NCBI RefSeq assembly: GCF_014529535.1
Contig: NC_050738.1
Location: 8,775,410-8,839,409, forward strand
Length of the DNA stretch: 64,000 bases
Direction of reading: 5' to 3'
Source: Bradysia coprophila
Taxonomy: Eukaryota; Arthropoda; Insecta; Diptera; Sciaridae
Each line of letters starts with the position of its first letter. The first letter of the stretch is position 1. This document shows, piece by piece, positions 14,280 through 26,437 of this stretch. The notes beneath the pieces were generated by a model, which saw only the letters and a program-made list of their open reading frames with translations, was not told the DNA's origin and did not search any database. The position numbers and the translations under genes are program-made.

Positions 14280-16934
14280 GAAATTTTCAAAAAACTATTG
14301 CCGAACTCACAGTCACTTCATGATTGCCTTTACCCACACACATAGAAAATCCTCTCATGGCTAGGAAACCTCATAAATTCTGATTATATATTCAATATAT
14401 GATTGATTATGCATTGAGTGATCAGTGTCTCAAATCAAATTTCTCCAAAAATAGTTCACTCGCACAAGTCGCAATTCAATACTGTTGTTGTTAGTTGAGC
14501 CGCTTATAACTCATGTTATAAAATTACCTGAGACGCCATCTGAGTAATATCACGCAATGATCATTCCTGGCTTATAGCCAATTATTTCACCGAAATTTGT
14601 ACATTGTCTCGTAAAGACTGAAATAATGTTTTGTGTCGATCATTTCATCAAAATAAAACGGACAAACGTTGTTTTTATGTTGGGCGTCCAAACAGATTTA
14701 TAAATTTCGGTAGATAAACTGTATACATGTATAAATCTGGATTTATGTTTATAAAACTAACAAAATTGACTCAGTCAATAAATCCTACATAGCTTCGGTC
14801 AAAATGTGAAACTTTTTATTTCATTTTATGTTTTACCGACATGCATATAATTCGTTTTTATTAATAAATTTCAAAGAACAAAGAACAATCAATCTCTTTT
14901 TAACGTACAAGTTCATGGAAGTCGTTATACTGTTGATTTCCGAGATCTCCATACGTGCCTCACACATAGAACCTACTCAATTTATCAACCACTGTTTTTT
15001 TCTTTCAAATGTTTGTTTAACGCTAGTGACTTCAACTTTGGCCAGATGTATGGAGAAGTCGTGAACTCGTGAGTTTGTATAAACTAAATGGTAAAATTAT
15101 GCGCAGTCTTGGCTTGTGAGTGAATATTACTTCGGGGTAACTTGAGTGAATGAAACAGTGAAAGAAGACATTGATTGAGCGAATTTAAGTTTTTACTAAA
15201 GAGTTTGAATGAGTGAGGTAAGTTCAATTAGACTTACCGTTATATTGAACCGACGTGTTGTTGAACTAGAATCATTGTACAAATTTTGTACACTTCCTAC
15301 GTTCTACGATTAGCAATTTGAGTATGATATTGGAACGAAAAGAGAGAATGCGTTTTACTTTTCGTGTCTTAGTGTTAATTGTTTTGCTGGTTTTGATGTA
15401 TCATTGGAATATTCATGTTTTTTAGAAACTACTAGCCGAAAAGGCAGCATGACCTCACATACGGGCATGAACCTTAATTGTCCATAAAATTTATTCTTTA
15501 ATTAAATTATCATCCACCCATTTGTAATACCTAAAAATACGCGTTATATCGTCATTTCCAATTAAAGACAACGCATGAAGTCATAACAATGTTCAACAAA
15601 GCAGAACCGCACGTATAACAACTCTTTTCTCCATCTGGATACCTAAAGACTGACCTTTTCGTTCGGAATAGAGTCTAAACAAAATCATGGCGAGGGGAAC
15701 GCTTCCCAGAAACGAAGCAATGCCGTTAATAAAAAGTAAAAAAAAATAACTTTTGAATAAAACTACCTACAAAAAGAAGTTATTTCTTGCAAATGATCAT
15801 ATGGATATTGTGTTGAAATGGTTGAAATGTATATTTAAAAATAAAAGAAATAAAAAATTTTGCTTGCCATGACGTCACGCTATCATAAAAATTTTAATAT
15901 TATAGCAATGAGACCCATTGAAAATAACTTCATATAGAGAAGCACTAAAATATATAGTGCACACAGAGTTGAAGGTGATGTCATCCATACGCGTTTATTG
16001 TAAGTTTTATATATTTAGTGCTTGTACTTCATTAACTTATATATACGGTACCTACTCCGATACATCCATATATAACATAGGTACATGTACACATAATGTC
16101 TAACGATTTTTTTTTTATTTAATTTAATTTGCATAATTGAATTTTTAATCGTTGTTTTTCTCCCTCTATCTCTGCGCAGCCTTTAGTTTTGATTAAAATA
16201 ATTTTTTTTTGTACAAACAGATAATATGTTTGCACAACTACCGATAGTAGTTTATGCTATATGCAGACAAAGTTTTGTGATTTTTTGTTTAGATAAAATA
16301 TTTTGTTTTATGTTAATTGCGGTATGTTTGGTAGAGCTAGCCTGTGTTATACACACATAATTGTTGAAAATACATATGTTTATGTTGACCACGATGTTTT
16401 ATAGTTTTTTTTTATTTCAAATACAAAAGTTCAATTCGTCCACTCTGCGAACAGCTTGGATGTACACATCAGTACAGGGTTTATTTATTCGGAATTTAAA
16501 TTTTTTTGAAATTCTTTGATATTTTTTTTTATAAAAATCTCTGTTGATAACCTTTCACAGACATCAATGATATTACCAATATCGAATCTTTTACTTTATC
16601 TGACGAAAGTATTTCTAACGGATGAGATCAGAGAGTTCCTTAGATTTTACAAGTCTTTTACATTTTAAGACAAGCGGCAAGGCATTAACTATTAAGTTCT
16701 TTTGTTCTTGCTGTTGTTAACAGTTGTTACAATAACTTCAGAGTTTTCGAAATCGTTGGACAGTATGTGGTTTTCAAATTTTTACCGTTTACTGTTGAAT
16801 TTTATGCTGTCACCATCAATTCTGTGTGTAAATTTCACTCGATATGCAATTATTAGGTATGTATTCTGATGTGGTATACGAACTAGTTACTATTGAAACT
16901 TTACGTAAAGATTAGTAGTTTTCTATGGATTTAT

Positions 16935-17375
16935 TCACCTAGTCGGTGCCACATGTTTTTATAGCACTTCAATCTCACTGGACTATTTTTTTGTGTAACA
17001 ACTTCACATTGATTCATTTCCATGGAATGTCACAGCAGTGAAGTTTGTTCATGAAAAAATAATTCAGTGACAGCAGTTTTTTTATGAAGAAAAGTACTAA
17101 ATTGTATTAGATTTTACCCTTAGTTTCGAAACTCCATTCTCCTATAGGAAACCTCTTAGAGGTGCCACAACTTCATTCAGTACTTAATTCTCTGTGCTCT
17201 ATTTTCTTGTGAAACAACTTCACTCTGGTAAATATCCTTGAAATGTCATCGCTGTTTGGTTGATCCACATAAAAAAAGAGCGCTGCCGTTAGTCATTTTA
17301 TGACAAAATGTACTAGAAATGTAATAGAAATATACAAAATCTACTACATTTGAGCTTTACTTCCAAACAGCACTT
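16935..17375. repeat. Two adjacent copies of the TGTGTAACAACTTCAC repeat family
   Basis: The first unit (about 16935-17145) is a reverse-complement copy of 11915-12165. The second (about 17160-17375) begins AGGTGCCACAACTTCATTCA, keeps the order GTGCCAC, ACTTCAT, then TTTTCTTGTGAAACAACTTC, and is more diverged. Both are AT-rich and non-coding. The tandem arrangement suggests one copy inserted beside or into the other. Confidence 0.55.
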
Positions 17376-18792
17376 CCATATCTCACTCAAATCTTCTTAA
17401 GAACTTCTTGTTACTTTACTAAATCCGTTGTTAAAGGTACTTATACTGGTTGTAAGGTTGTGATGGCCTAAATTCAATCAACGAACAAATTAACAAGCGA
17501 ATTGATTGACACGAGTCGTAGATATATCAACACAAAATATAGAATAAAAGTAAAACTTTTACTGAAAATGTTAAAAAAATCAAACGCCAAAAGCGCAAAT
17601 AAAAAATGTTAAAAAAAATCGAGGAAAGAGTCTTTAGAAAACGCAGAGAAAATCCTGTCGGTCGTGCGTTTTTGTTTCTTAAGTTTCGATCACCTGCTAC
17701 TCATAACAATTTGATTTTCTGATAATTAGACAGTCAAAAAATGTTCGTTTAGACCTTAATTGGAAATGATTAATCTAAAATTTATTCGGAAATTTCCCTT
17801 TAATTTGTCAACATGTCTTCCTTTATCAACGGATTGATAATAAAATCGGAGATTTATAGCGCTTGAATAATTTACTTTATAAATAGATACACCTCTATAT
17901 GCCATACGGTGTATGCTAATAAAATGTAAAGAATATAGCCCGTAACTCCTTTTAAGTATCAAATTTTGTTTATCTGTTTCTGTTTCTACAACATCCGAAT
18001 TGTACACGGAATCACACAAAAACACAATATATTCACCCATTCCCATTCATATTTTTAGATAAACAAATCATTAAAACCGTAGAATATATAGACATGACTA
18101 TCAATACTTCTTTCTCATCGCTAAGAACATGAAAAACATTGTTTTTGATGGGCTCAAGCATAATATGGAAAAGACACAAACAACGAAAATTGTTAAATAT
18201 ATAAATAAAGTATTCGAATACATAAATTCATTTCTATTTCTGTTACAAACAAAAATTAAAAGACGAAATGATCAAATAAACATTAAATATGGAATAGACG
18301 GTGCATAGGATACACTCTTTTCAATGACAACGGTCGCTATCTCTACAAATGATTTAATTTTTATAGCCTTATTCAACGAGGAGATTTCCTTATTCCTAAC
18401 ATTTAGACTAGGTTTATAAGGTATCAATGGTTGCATGACGGTTGTTTTGTTATGGTTCTGTTGTTAAAAGCGATGTAGTAATAATAGGACTTAGTCATCT
18501 GTTTATCAATCACAACGACGAGCTCTAACTAATATTGTTTTATACAACAAAATGTGGTTGAACTAATGAAGTAAAAGATTTTTGAATAAAGTCTACTGAA
18601 ATTGTTTCACACAATTTATGCTCCTTTTCAACTTGATTTTCCACTAAGAATAGGAAATATATCCACAGAATCGCACCTGCGAAATCCTTTCTTTCTCATT
18701 TGATGCTCAACTTTATACCAATAACACTTTTCTCACACAACATTTTCTTTCTACTTACAGAACGCTAGAAGAGTACAACTACGAAATTCAAC

Positions 18793-18857
18793 ATGGAAAC
18801 GATACCCGACCGTTCATCAATATGTTAATGATTATGAGTGCAAAAAAGCCAATATAA
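18793..18857 (+). promoter_or_regulatory. Overlapping upstream ORFs in the MFS transporter leader
   Basis: After the acceptor at 18760 the leader contains an 11-residue ORF (ATG at 18793, stop at 18828). It also contains a second 11-residue ORF with three in-frame ATGs (18822, 18828, 18834; stop at 18857). Both lie before the chosen start at 18952. By general knowledge such uORFs reduce or condition initiation downstream. That they act here is inference. Confidence 0.5.
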
Positions 18858-18951
18858 ATTAGAGCGACAGAGGAACATTACTGGTACTTTAGTTATAGAA
18901 GAGAAGACCAAGAAACAAACTCGATTAATAGACGAAACAAAGAAAATAAAA

Positions 18952-21261
18952 ATGGGGACGCAAGAAAAAACCGAAAGCTTAATCTCACTGAAATTGGTAC
19001 TTTTCTTATTCTACGGTGGATTGGGAGCATTATATTGTACCCTGACACCACACATGGAACAAATCGGACTGAACTATGAAGAATCTCGATTAATTTTAAT
19101 TTTCGCACCGCTGGTATCCATCGTTGGACCTTTAATAGCAGGCCCATTGGCCGATCGAATTGCGTCAAAGACTTTGTCCGGTAAATATTTGCGAATTCTT
19201 GCAGCACTAGCACTCATATGCTCGGCAATTATGTATTCGCTTCTGTTGATCGTTCCACTGCTTGAACGATCGCCGGCGAGACGTCCGTTGGTTAGTTTTG
19301 GTTGTGACTCGAGTGGAGCAATAATATTCCAAGAACGATGCACTGACGAGAAAACATGCTTCCATTGGAAGGACGAGAAACAGGGATCGTTGATTTTGAC
19401 AAATTGCTCGTACACTTGCCAAAATCCCACACAATTCGAAAATCTTTACAATCCATGGACGAAAGGTTCGCCAATACCACCGACTGAAACTTCAAAGGAA
19501 CGCTCCGATGATTATGGAGACTACGAAGATAGTGCACAGAATGAGTATGCAACGTCGAATGAACGTGGTAAAAGAGAAATCGAACGAATTTATGTTGAGC
19601 CACCACATTTATGTACGAAAATTGTGAATGAAAACGGGGATGAAGTGATTAACAAATGTCACGTTTACACTGAAGACTCGAAGGAATTAAAGGTGCAAGC
19701 TACATTGAGAAGTGCTACCAACCAGGAGAATGACACACACAGCGCTGAATGGTGCAATTATCCCTTGGGTTAGAGTGCTCTTTCGATGGCCAATCAAAGT
19801 CAATTTATATTAAAAAATTTTCATTCGTAGATGGTTGGAAGTGTAACATACCCAAGCAACAGGCTTCGTGGATGAAATTGTACATGAACAATTCAAAATG
19901 TAAACCAATGGTCGAGTGTGAGGTGTTTGATCCGTATGATAGTCCGGGAAGTGTATTGGCCGATAGTCAATGTATTAAGGTAAAATCTACAAATCCAATT
20001 CATAACTCCTTTGCTTGATATCCTAACATCTGCAGATTGTCGGAGATATAGACGCAACACTCACTTCTTATTTTGTCATTCGATTGTTGGCTGAAATGTT
20101 TCCAACAGCCGCTGTAACACTTTTGAATGCTGCAATCATTATTGCGACTAGAGAAACTTCGACAGGCAGAGGCGATGTTGGTCGTCAGCTCGCATTCGGA
20201 AGTCTGGGATGGGCAACTTTCCCCTTTATTCTTGGAATGTGTGGCATTCAAGGAGAACTGCTTTGGCCCGTCGTAATATTCGCGGTATCGATGATTCTAG
20301 CGGCTATGATTCTGATTGTAGCACAAAGTATGCCAGTGTCGCCTCCTGAGTGGTGGTGGCACACGAAAAGGTAATTTTATTTACATTATTATCCAGCGAA
20401 ACGTTTTGATCAGAATTTACATTTCTTTCATTTTCCAGCGGAATGTTGGCTATTCCAATGTCGGCTATTCGTAAATATGGTCCAGAAATCGCAGCCATAA
20501 CAGTTGTAGCCGTGGTGTTAGGTGTTTTTTGGAGTATCATTGATAGTTACCAGATGTGGAAGCTTACAGACTTACATGTCAAAGATTACGAAAATGGCCA
20601 CTACGCCTTAAAATTCTCATTCGCAGGTTTGAGTTATAAAGAAAACAATTTCCGGACGAAAATGTGTTAACCCTTTTCTTCAACAGTTCTAGCTTTGCCA
20701 TCAATTCTTCTACTCTGGAATTCCGAACGACTCGTCGATTACTGCGGACATTCAAATATTCTAATGGTTGCCTTCACGCTGTACGTTATCCGCTACTACG
20801 GCCTGGCATTGGTCGAAGAACCATTATGCACTCTATTCTTCAATGCTCTGGAACCGATAACTCTGAGCATCTCCTGGGTAACACTCATGCTATACATGCG
20901 TCACTTGATGCCACGCCGTCTCACAGCAACGGGTCAAGCAATTCCAGTGATTGCATTCTTTGGCGTTGGTAAAAGTCTTGGCGCGATCATCGGTTATGTT
21001 GATACGAACAATGTGGCTGGTTCATTCCAATCGTTGTACGTTTCGTGTAGTATTGCTGCCGCTGTTGTAGCTGCTCTGTATTTCTTGTTGTACCATTTCT
21101 GTTTGGCTCCTCGATGTGCAGCACAACCGCAACCACCGCCAACACCATCAGAATTACAGGGTCATGTAAATGGAGGACACAATGGCAATAGCAACGGTAA
21201 CTATTCGCCGTTGCGAGTCTATCACAATGGAATGTCGCGAAAAGGTCAATTCAGATATTAA
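18952..21261 (+). CDS. MFS transporter of the MFSD6 / MFS_1-like type, 5 coding exons
   Basis: Exons 18952-19768, 19831-19979, 20036-20370, 20439-20626 and 20687-21261 join in phase to give 687 residues. The ATG at 18952 was chosen because an in-frame TGA lies at 18835 and its context (AAAAATGG) is good. Residues 14-33, 47-68 and 80-102 are hydrophobic helices. GPLADRIASK after the second helix is an MFS motif A-like loop. LTPHMEQIGLNYEESRLI matches the start of the insect MFS_1-like family. A large, Cys-rich, charged loop (about 115-325) containing an acidic DDYGDYED stretch follows, presumably extracellular, and then the C-terminal helix bundle from IVGDIDATLTSYFVIR on. The tail after the last helix is rich in Pro, Asn and Gly. 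The substrate cannot be told from sequence. Introns are 56-68 nt, and the acceptor at 18760 implies an upstream 5' exon. Confidence 0.88.
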
Positions 21262-21758
21262 ATATTTTACTGCACTTTACAAATTCAACGCAAGTGTTCA
21301 AAGCATAAAGAATTTTCTTTAGTCATCAGTCATCAAACTTTATTACCTTTTAAAAGAAGAAGAAAATTTTTTTAGGAGAAACTAATTTTCTTAAAAAAAA
21401 CGAGAGAGAATCGTCACAACTAAAATTTACGCTGTGTTCGTAACTATTAACCGATTAAGTTGATTTATTATTTTTTGTTGAAAAAGTTTCGTCGATTTTT
21501 TTATGAGTGCGCTTTATTAAGTTAACAAAAATTGATTTTTTTTTACTCAACGTTTTTTTTTTTCAATTTTAAAATTAAGTGTAAACGAGAACGTTAAAAA
21601 CGTTAGAAAACTTGTCATTGGATGATTCCTCTGCGATTTATTTGCTCTTTTTTATTTTTTATTTTTTTGTCGTTTTTGTTTAGGGACATTTTGATATTAG
21701 ATTTATTAATGTGCAAACATATGCTTATAATGGTAGCTACTATATACTGTGAATGTTT

Positions 21759-21764
21759 AATAAA
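21759..21764 (+). terminator. Polyadenylation signal AATAAA, MFS transporter
   Basis: A canonical AATAAA lies about 500 bp after the transporter stop codon, in AT-rich sequence. It is the first well-placed signal I noticed, but other cleavage sites are possible. Confidence 0.4.
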
Positions 21765-22352
21765 GAAAAATATTTGAAGAGAACTCTTATCACCCTGTGC
21801 ACAATACCGCAGCTTGACATGACTATAAAATAGAATTTATTATATTCCGTCGAATTTACCGATAAGAAAGAATTCTTAAAATCGTCACTATTGTTAGACT
21901 CACATTTAAAACATTTTCACATTTTTTTACGATCCTATATGCAAAATGGTAATTCCGCCTTAAAAAACAATTAACCGATCGAATTGGATATACAATTAAA
22001 TACTCGTGGTGGTTTGAAATTTAGAACCATTCTGAAGAAATAACTCGCTTAAAAATTTACAATACTTTTTTTGGAACATTTTTTCCTTACTGTAAGAAGG
22101 CACAATATTTGTAAATTTTTAATATTAAAATTGTAATAAGAGGACAAGAGATGGACATGAATATTGTTGTAAAATAAATTATTTTTGAAGTATAAATGTG
22201 TTTCGGAGTAGAATGCTATTTCAATGTAAGTCTATTGAGGTAAAGATTATGCATCAATAGGAGTCCTGTTACAGGACTGTAGCTGACAAAGTAAATTAAA
22301 TGTAATCTATTAACGACCCCGACAACATGAATAAACGATGAGGTCTCAGTGT

Positions 22353-22512
22353 CAGGGCTTATTATTTGAAATTTTAATTCTGAAAATTACGAAAACATCT
22401 GCTAATTCCGAAAAAGTTCCAAAAAATCCCGAAATTTTATTTTCAAATTTTCTTGGAACTTTTTCAGAATTTTCCGAAGTTTTCAAATTAAAATTCCCAA
22501 AAATAAGCCCTG
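22353..22512. repeat. MITE with CAGGGCTTATT ends
   Basis: The ends CAGGGCTTATTATTTG and AAAAATAAGCCCTG are inverted copies. The interior contains matching inverted tracts (AAAAGTTCCAAAAAA and TTGGAACTTTTT), so the 160 bp fold back on themselves. There is no ORF. The family resembles 3760-3981. Confidence 0.65.
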
Positions 22513-23081
22513 CTTAGTTATCCTCTATAGCAAAACATGTGCTAAAACTAACTTTGTGACAACAATATGTTATACCTGCAACAAAAGAAGTGAAAGATTC
22601 ATACGGGATACGCTTGCCGTTTTTAACAGGTTAAACGCTTCTTACTGCGAAATTTTATCGAAAAGTTATTGCGAAACTTCGGAAATGAAGGAAGTACGGG
22701 TCCCATAACAGAACTGACTTAGAACGTCAGTTACATCACAATAGTAAAATTCTCTATCAAACACCCCTAGAACTATATTTGCTGCGAACAAATGTGAGTG
22801 AAAACTTGATTTGGAAATGTACGTTCTGACTTAACTCATCTCCGTCTTAGTTCTTAGCTATTGGTTCTATTGGCTACGTCCAAACCATCGATATAATATA
22901 TTGATTATATCGATGTAATGGTCCAAACATTTCTTCTTCTTTCAATTTGTTCAACAGTCAATTTTCTTCTAAAACTAATCGATAAACGAAATTGCAGCAT
23001 CGTCCGCACAACAAAAATAAACATTGGAGAGTTGAAACATCTATTTTGTTTTACTCTACCAGCTCGCTATGCTCAATGTAC

Positions 23082-23201
23082 TTAACCTGTTAGAGACCTC
23101 TGACAAGCTCTGACTAAAGAGGTGTTATATAGCAAAAATCAAATGACGTAATAGATCAGATAGTATAACTGTTACTATGCTTGCCGTCTGTGACAGGTTA
23201 A
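23082..23201. repeat. Compact MITE with TTAACCTGTnA ends
   Basis: The element runs from TTAACCTGTTAGAG to CTGTGACAGGTTAA, giving terminal inverted repeats of about 11 bp. Inside are ATATAGCAAAAATCAAATGA, GTAATAGATCAG and GCTTGCCGTCTGTGACAGG, all seen in other members. This is the cleanest short member of the family in the window. Confidence 0.6.
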
Positions 23202-24074
23202 AGAAACTCACTTACGTCCCCTCAGTGATAGCCAAGATATTCGTATAGAAATCATCCTTGCGTCCTTGTTATAACAAATGATGTTATGTTTACGAAGGTT
23301 TTTTAGTGCTCGTAACTAAATAAGCACTGTTCGTTACCTGGGTTCTTACTCCCAATGACTTTCTTTGATAAATTGTAAAAAAATCCGTAATAGACGACTT
23401 TCCCATCTAACATGTTTGGACAATACTAACTTAAAGTTTAGAAACTTTTTAGTCACGTTATCGATAGTGATGACAAAAATCAGCGTCAATCTCTGGCCTG
23501 TACTGACATACATAACTTAATTGAATGTTAAACAAAAGAAGTAACAGATTTAATGATTAGAATTCAATACTCAAGAGACCCACCTTGAAAACAGCCTGAT
23601 TATAATATATAAGATGATGTTGAGATGTGAAAGGACCAGACCTACCGAGTAAATGAAAGAACAAAAGTTTGCAATTTTCAACGAAAGACGAAATTTCTCA
23701 AAATTAAATTCATCTCTCCTTCTGTAGCTGAGAGAATGCAAGAATGCTTGAAGTATTTAAATTTTCTTAAAATTAGCAACAATGTGCCGTGAAGTCAAAC
23801 AAATTTTAAAGTTGCAAGCATTTTCTAACGATCGAAGTCATAAATTCCAAATGTTACAAGCTTCCTGGTTTTGAAAAACGTTTTTGTAGTTTAGGGTACA
23901 ATTGTGACAATTATGTTTGTGAGGCTTCGTCAACCCATCCTCACCTTTAAATCCTTAAAGCTTCATATTTCTACTTCTATCACGCAGTATCCAGAAGACA
24001 ACAATAAGAAGTACAACTCTACTACAACAAAAAATATTTTCTCTATAATTCTCTGAACAATTTACATTTACATT

Positions 24075-24605
24075 CTACTTACAATCGGGCACCTTTCGAC
24101 ACCAATCCTGCACGTTAAACTCGGGAAAGAAAATTTTAATTTCTTTTTCCACTGACTCAATAGAATCGGAGCCGTGGCAGGCATTGCGCGTATCTGTCAA
24201 TCCAAACTGACCCCGTATACTGTCCGGATGTGAATATATCGTTTTGAATACTTTGGTCGGTCCCATTAAATTTCTCCAGGATGTTATTGCATCGCATTTG
24301 TGTAGAATTAGGGCCTGAATTTCACCACTGAATGCAAGGAATATCGTTTAAGATCTGACAGAATCTGGCAAATTTGATAAATTGAATGCAAACCTTGTCA
24401 TGAATGTAATAAGCCGATTGTAAAAGAATTTGCCCCTATGTTCTCCGTAAAACTCCTCCAGCAGCGGTTTAGTCATTTTTATCTGCTTCCTCCGAACGAT
24501 TTCAAATTGATTGTCTGTGATGATGTCCTGCATTTGTTGAAATGCCACCGGATTACTAACAACGTGAGGCTTTATTATTGCAAACGTTAGAGGGAACTTG
24601 TTCAT
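24075..24605 (-). CDS. nmdyn-D6: Nucleoside diphosphate kinase, NME6 type, 2 exons
   Basis: Exons 24605-24394 and 24327-24075 (minus strand; intron 66 nt) join at T-S-G to give 154 residues. NDP kinases move the gamma phosphate from an NTP to an NDP through a phospho-histidine. The N-terminus FAIIKPHVV, the core LMGPTKVFK and the active-site motif NACHGSDS, with the catalytic His, are all present. FFPEF after the active site is typical of NME6 rather than of the cytosolic NME1/2 group, and NME6 proteins are usually described as mitochondrial. The protein is a little shorter than vertebrate NME6. The stop codon overlaps a good donor-like sequence (GATT|GTAAGT), so a longer C-terminus made by a further exon cannot be excluded. 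I saw no convincing one. Confidence 0.88.
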
Positions 24606-24969
24606 ATTTTAAGTGAAAATTTGGGAAAAGTTTTCGCTTTCCGAACCGCGATATTTTTTTTTGTTTACGTTTTTCAAAACATTCGAGTAAAAAATTTCTT
24701 GATTTGACAGCACATGACAGCGTACTCTAGTACATTATCTTATTTTTACTTTCATAACAGAGAGTTGTTGATCAGAGAAGTTTTTGGATTAATGCATTAA
24801 TGCTTTAGGTAAACGAAGGAAATTAAGAATAATGCTTAATATACTCTTACGAAAAAAGTACTCAGTGTGAGAGACAAAATTGAATTTTTTCAAATTTTTC
24901 TTTGTTTATTTGACAGCTTGCTCTCACGGCTCTCTCACGGAGTAGTTTTTGTTGAGTGGAGTGTACACT

Positions 24970-25160
24970 TTAGGGACCATTCATGGATGGTGAATGATGA
25001 ATATGCGTTTTCGTGAGTCAAATGTTTGATCTACCCCAATTATGCCAATTATGCGGTATAATTGGGGGGTAGAACACATGTTCTACTCATCGAGTTTTTA
25101 ATGAAATAAATATGCTGCCAGCACTGAAAAAAGTGGACGTCATTTATGAATGGCCCCTTA
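24970..25160. repeat. MITE with TTAGGGACCATTCAT ends
   Basis: The left end TAGGGACCATTCATGGATG and right end CATTTATGAATGGCCCCTTA are imperfect inverted repeats of about 17 bp. The interior includes ACCCCAATTATGCC and its inverse GGTATAATTGGGGGGT. It is non-coding. Confidence 0.65.
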
Positions 25161-25631
25161 AGAAAAAATCCCTAAGTCGACAGCCAAAATATTATTTCCG
25201 GCCCAAGCTGCATGCAAAAGGGAAATTGTTCTACAGTTAACGTCAACCGAATTTGTGTCAAAGTTCGCATCAGCTGTTTTACCAGCTGGTGGGTGGTTCA
25301 CTTATACAATAAATCGCATATGCCTGCAAGGTTCTGAAAGAACCTTGCGTGCCTGTGACTATGAAACACGTAAAAGACGCATAAGCTGTTTAAGATGGAT
25401 TTGTTTGAGTTGGTAAAGGAGCTGAAGTGAACAAAGTTGATATTAACTGTACGATTTCCTTGAGATTTGGAAGCTCTATCACACAATTATAAAACAACTG
25501 AAAAGAAAAGTTAGTCGTGGTGTGCTCCTTTCTAAGAAATATGAGACTTTGATTGAACATTCTACGATCAGTAAACTGCACAAAGCATTTTTGGCTAGGA
25601 GTAATCAATGACTATTATGTCATTGAGAGCA

Positions 25632-25842
25632 ATTATACCTATAGAGGAAATTTCAAACAAAATTTCGTAAAATATGAGGTCCCAACATGAAATATGAAAG
25701 GTTTATTGGTATGTGTTTGCCTTCTTAATTAAGTGGGTAAATTTAACTATCAAAAGCGTCAACGCATATAATGTATTTTATGCTACAAACTAATGTTGGG
25801 ACCATATTTCGTCGTACGAATTTCCTCTCTAGGTATAATATT
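25632..25842. repeat. Foldback element of about 210 bp
   Basis: The left arm (ATTATACCTATAGAGGAAAT, then AATATGAGGTCCCAACAT) is inverted on the right (ATGTTGGGACCATATTTCG, then TTTCCTCTCTAGGTATAAT). The arms are about 55 nt each, with a few mismatches. No TSD was identified. Confidence 0.7.
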
Positions 25843-25997
25843 ACTCTTTGATTTTTGAAAAAACCGTCGAAAATCAGGATCGCTAACTTCGTAATGTCAT
25901 TTCTCTGTCCTTCATCTGAGGAGAGGAACGCGCAACTCTGTTTAGTTTCCAACATTATCTTTTAGGTCAGACTCGTTGGGACAAGTGGGTTGGCCTG

Positions 25998-26240
25998 TCG
26001 AGGCGCCACATTTTTTCATAGTACTTCATTCTCTGCGGCTTATTTTCATGTGAACCAGCTTCACATTTGTCATTACAGAACAAATGTCACCATATGAAGT
26101 TGTTACAGAACAAATGTCACCATATGAAGTTGGTTCACATGAAAATAAGCGTAGTGACTGCAGTAATTTTATGAATGTAAAATATGAGAAAACTCTATTA
26201 CATTTCTTCTGAGTTTCTAAGCAGCATTCTCGTTTAGACT
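25998..26240. repeat. Copy 4 of the TGTGTAACAACTTCAC family, rearranged into a palindrome
   Basis: It begins GGCGCCACATTTTTTCATAG like the other family members. A 31-nt unit containing ACAGAACAAATGTCACCATA is directly duplicated. GGCTTATTTTCATGTGAACC on the left is inverted on the right as GGTTCACATGAAAATAAGC. The copy is therefore both internally duplicated and folded back. The antisense 82-codon frame across it is incidental. Confidence 0.55.
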
Positions 26241-26437
26241 TCGTTTCATAAGTATACGTTAGCAGGCTTTGCATTTTTCAATTTCCAGTAGAATAAACAT
26301 TACGTCTTTTTTTGTATAAATATTGAAAGTTTTAACTGTAGTTCCAGGTATTGCGAAGTGATTTTTTTTAGAAATATTAAGTTGAATAAAGTACTGTCTG
26401 CTCGGGATTCCGCAACTGGAGGGTTAAGTTATAAAAT

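Larger units (their letters stand above)
1..18760. other. Long non-coding region upstream of the MFS transporter gene
   Basis: No reading frame here exceeds about 105 codons, and none shows a recognisable domain or usable splice context. The stretch is AT-rich and holds several short inverted-repeat elements, listed separately (1324-1435, 3760-3981, 4090-4295, 10034-10197, 11915-12165, 12709-12862, 14047-14279, 16935-17375). A splice acceptor (CTTACAG) ends at 18760 just before the transporter leader, so part of this region is probably the transporter's first intron and may hide a non-coding 5' exon that I cannot locate. Confidence 0.6.
21262..24074. other. Intergenic region between the MFS gene and NME6
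   Basis: The first 500 bp are probably the transporter 3' UTR, ending near the AATAAA at 21759. The rest has no coding signal. It holds the MITE at 22353-22512, a small palindrome around 22888-22922 (ATCGATATAAT with its inverse), and a GCCGTCTGT-family element at 23082-23201. Confidence 0.6.
24606..26437. other. Intergenic region between NME6 and the unknown gene (divergent)
   Basis: This holds the promoters of two divergent genes but no recognisable core elements. Three repeats occupy it: 24970-25160, 25632-25842 and 25998-26240. No coding sequence is seen. Confidence 0.55.
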
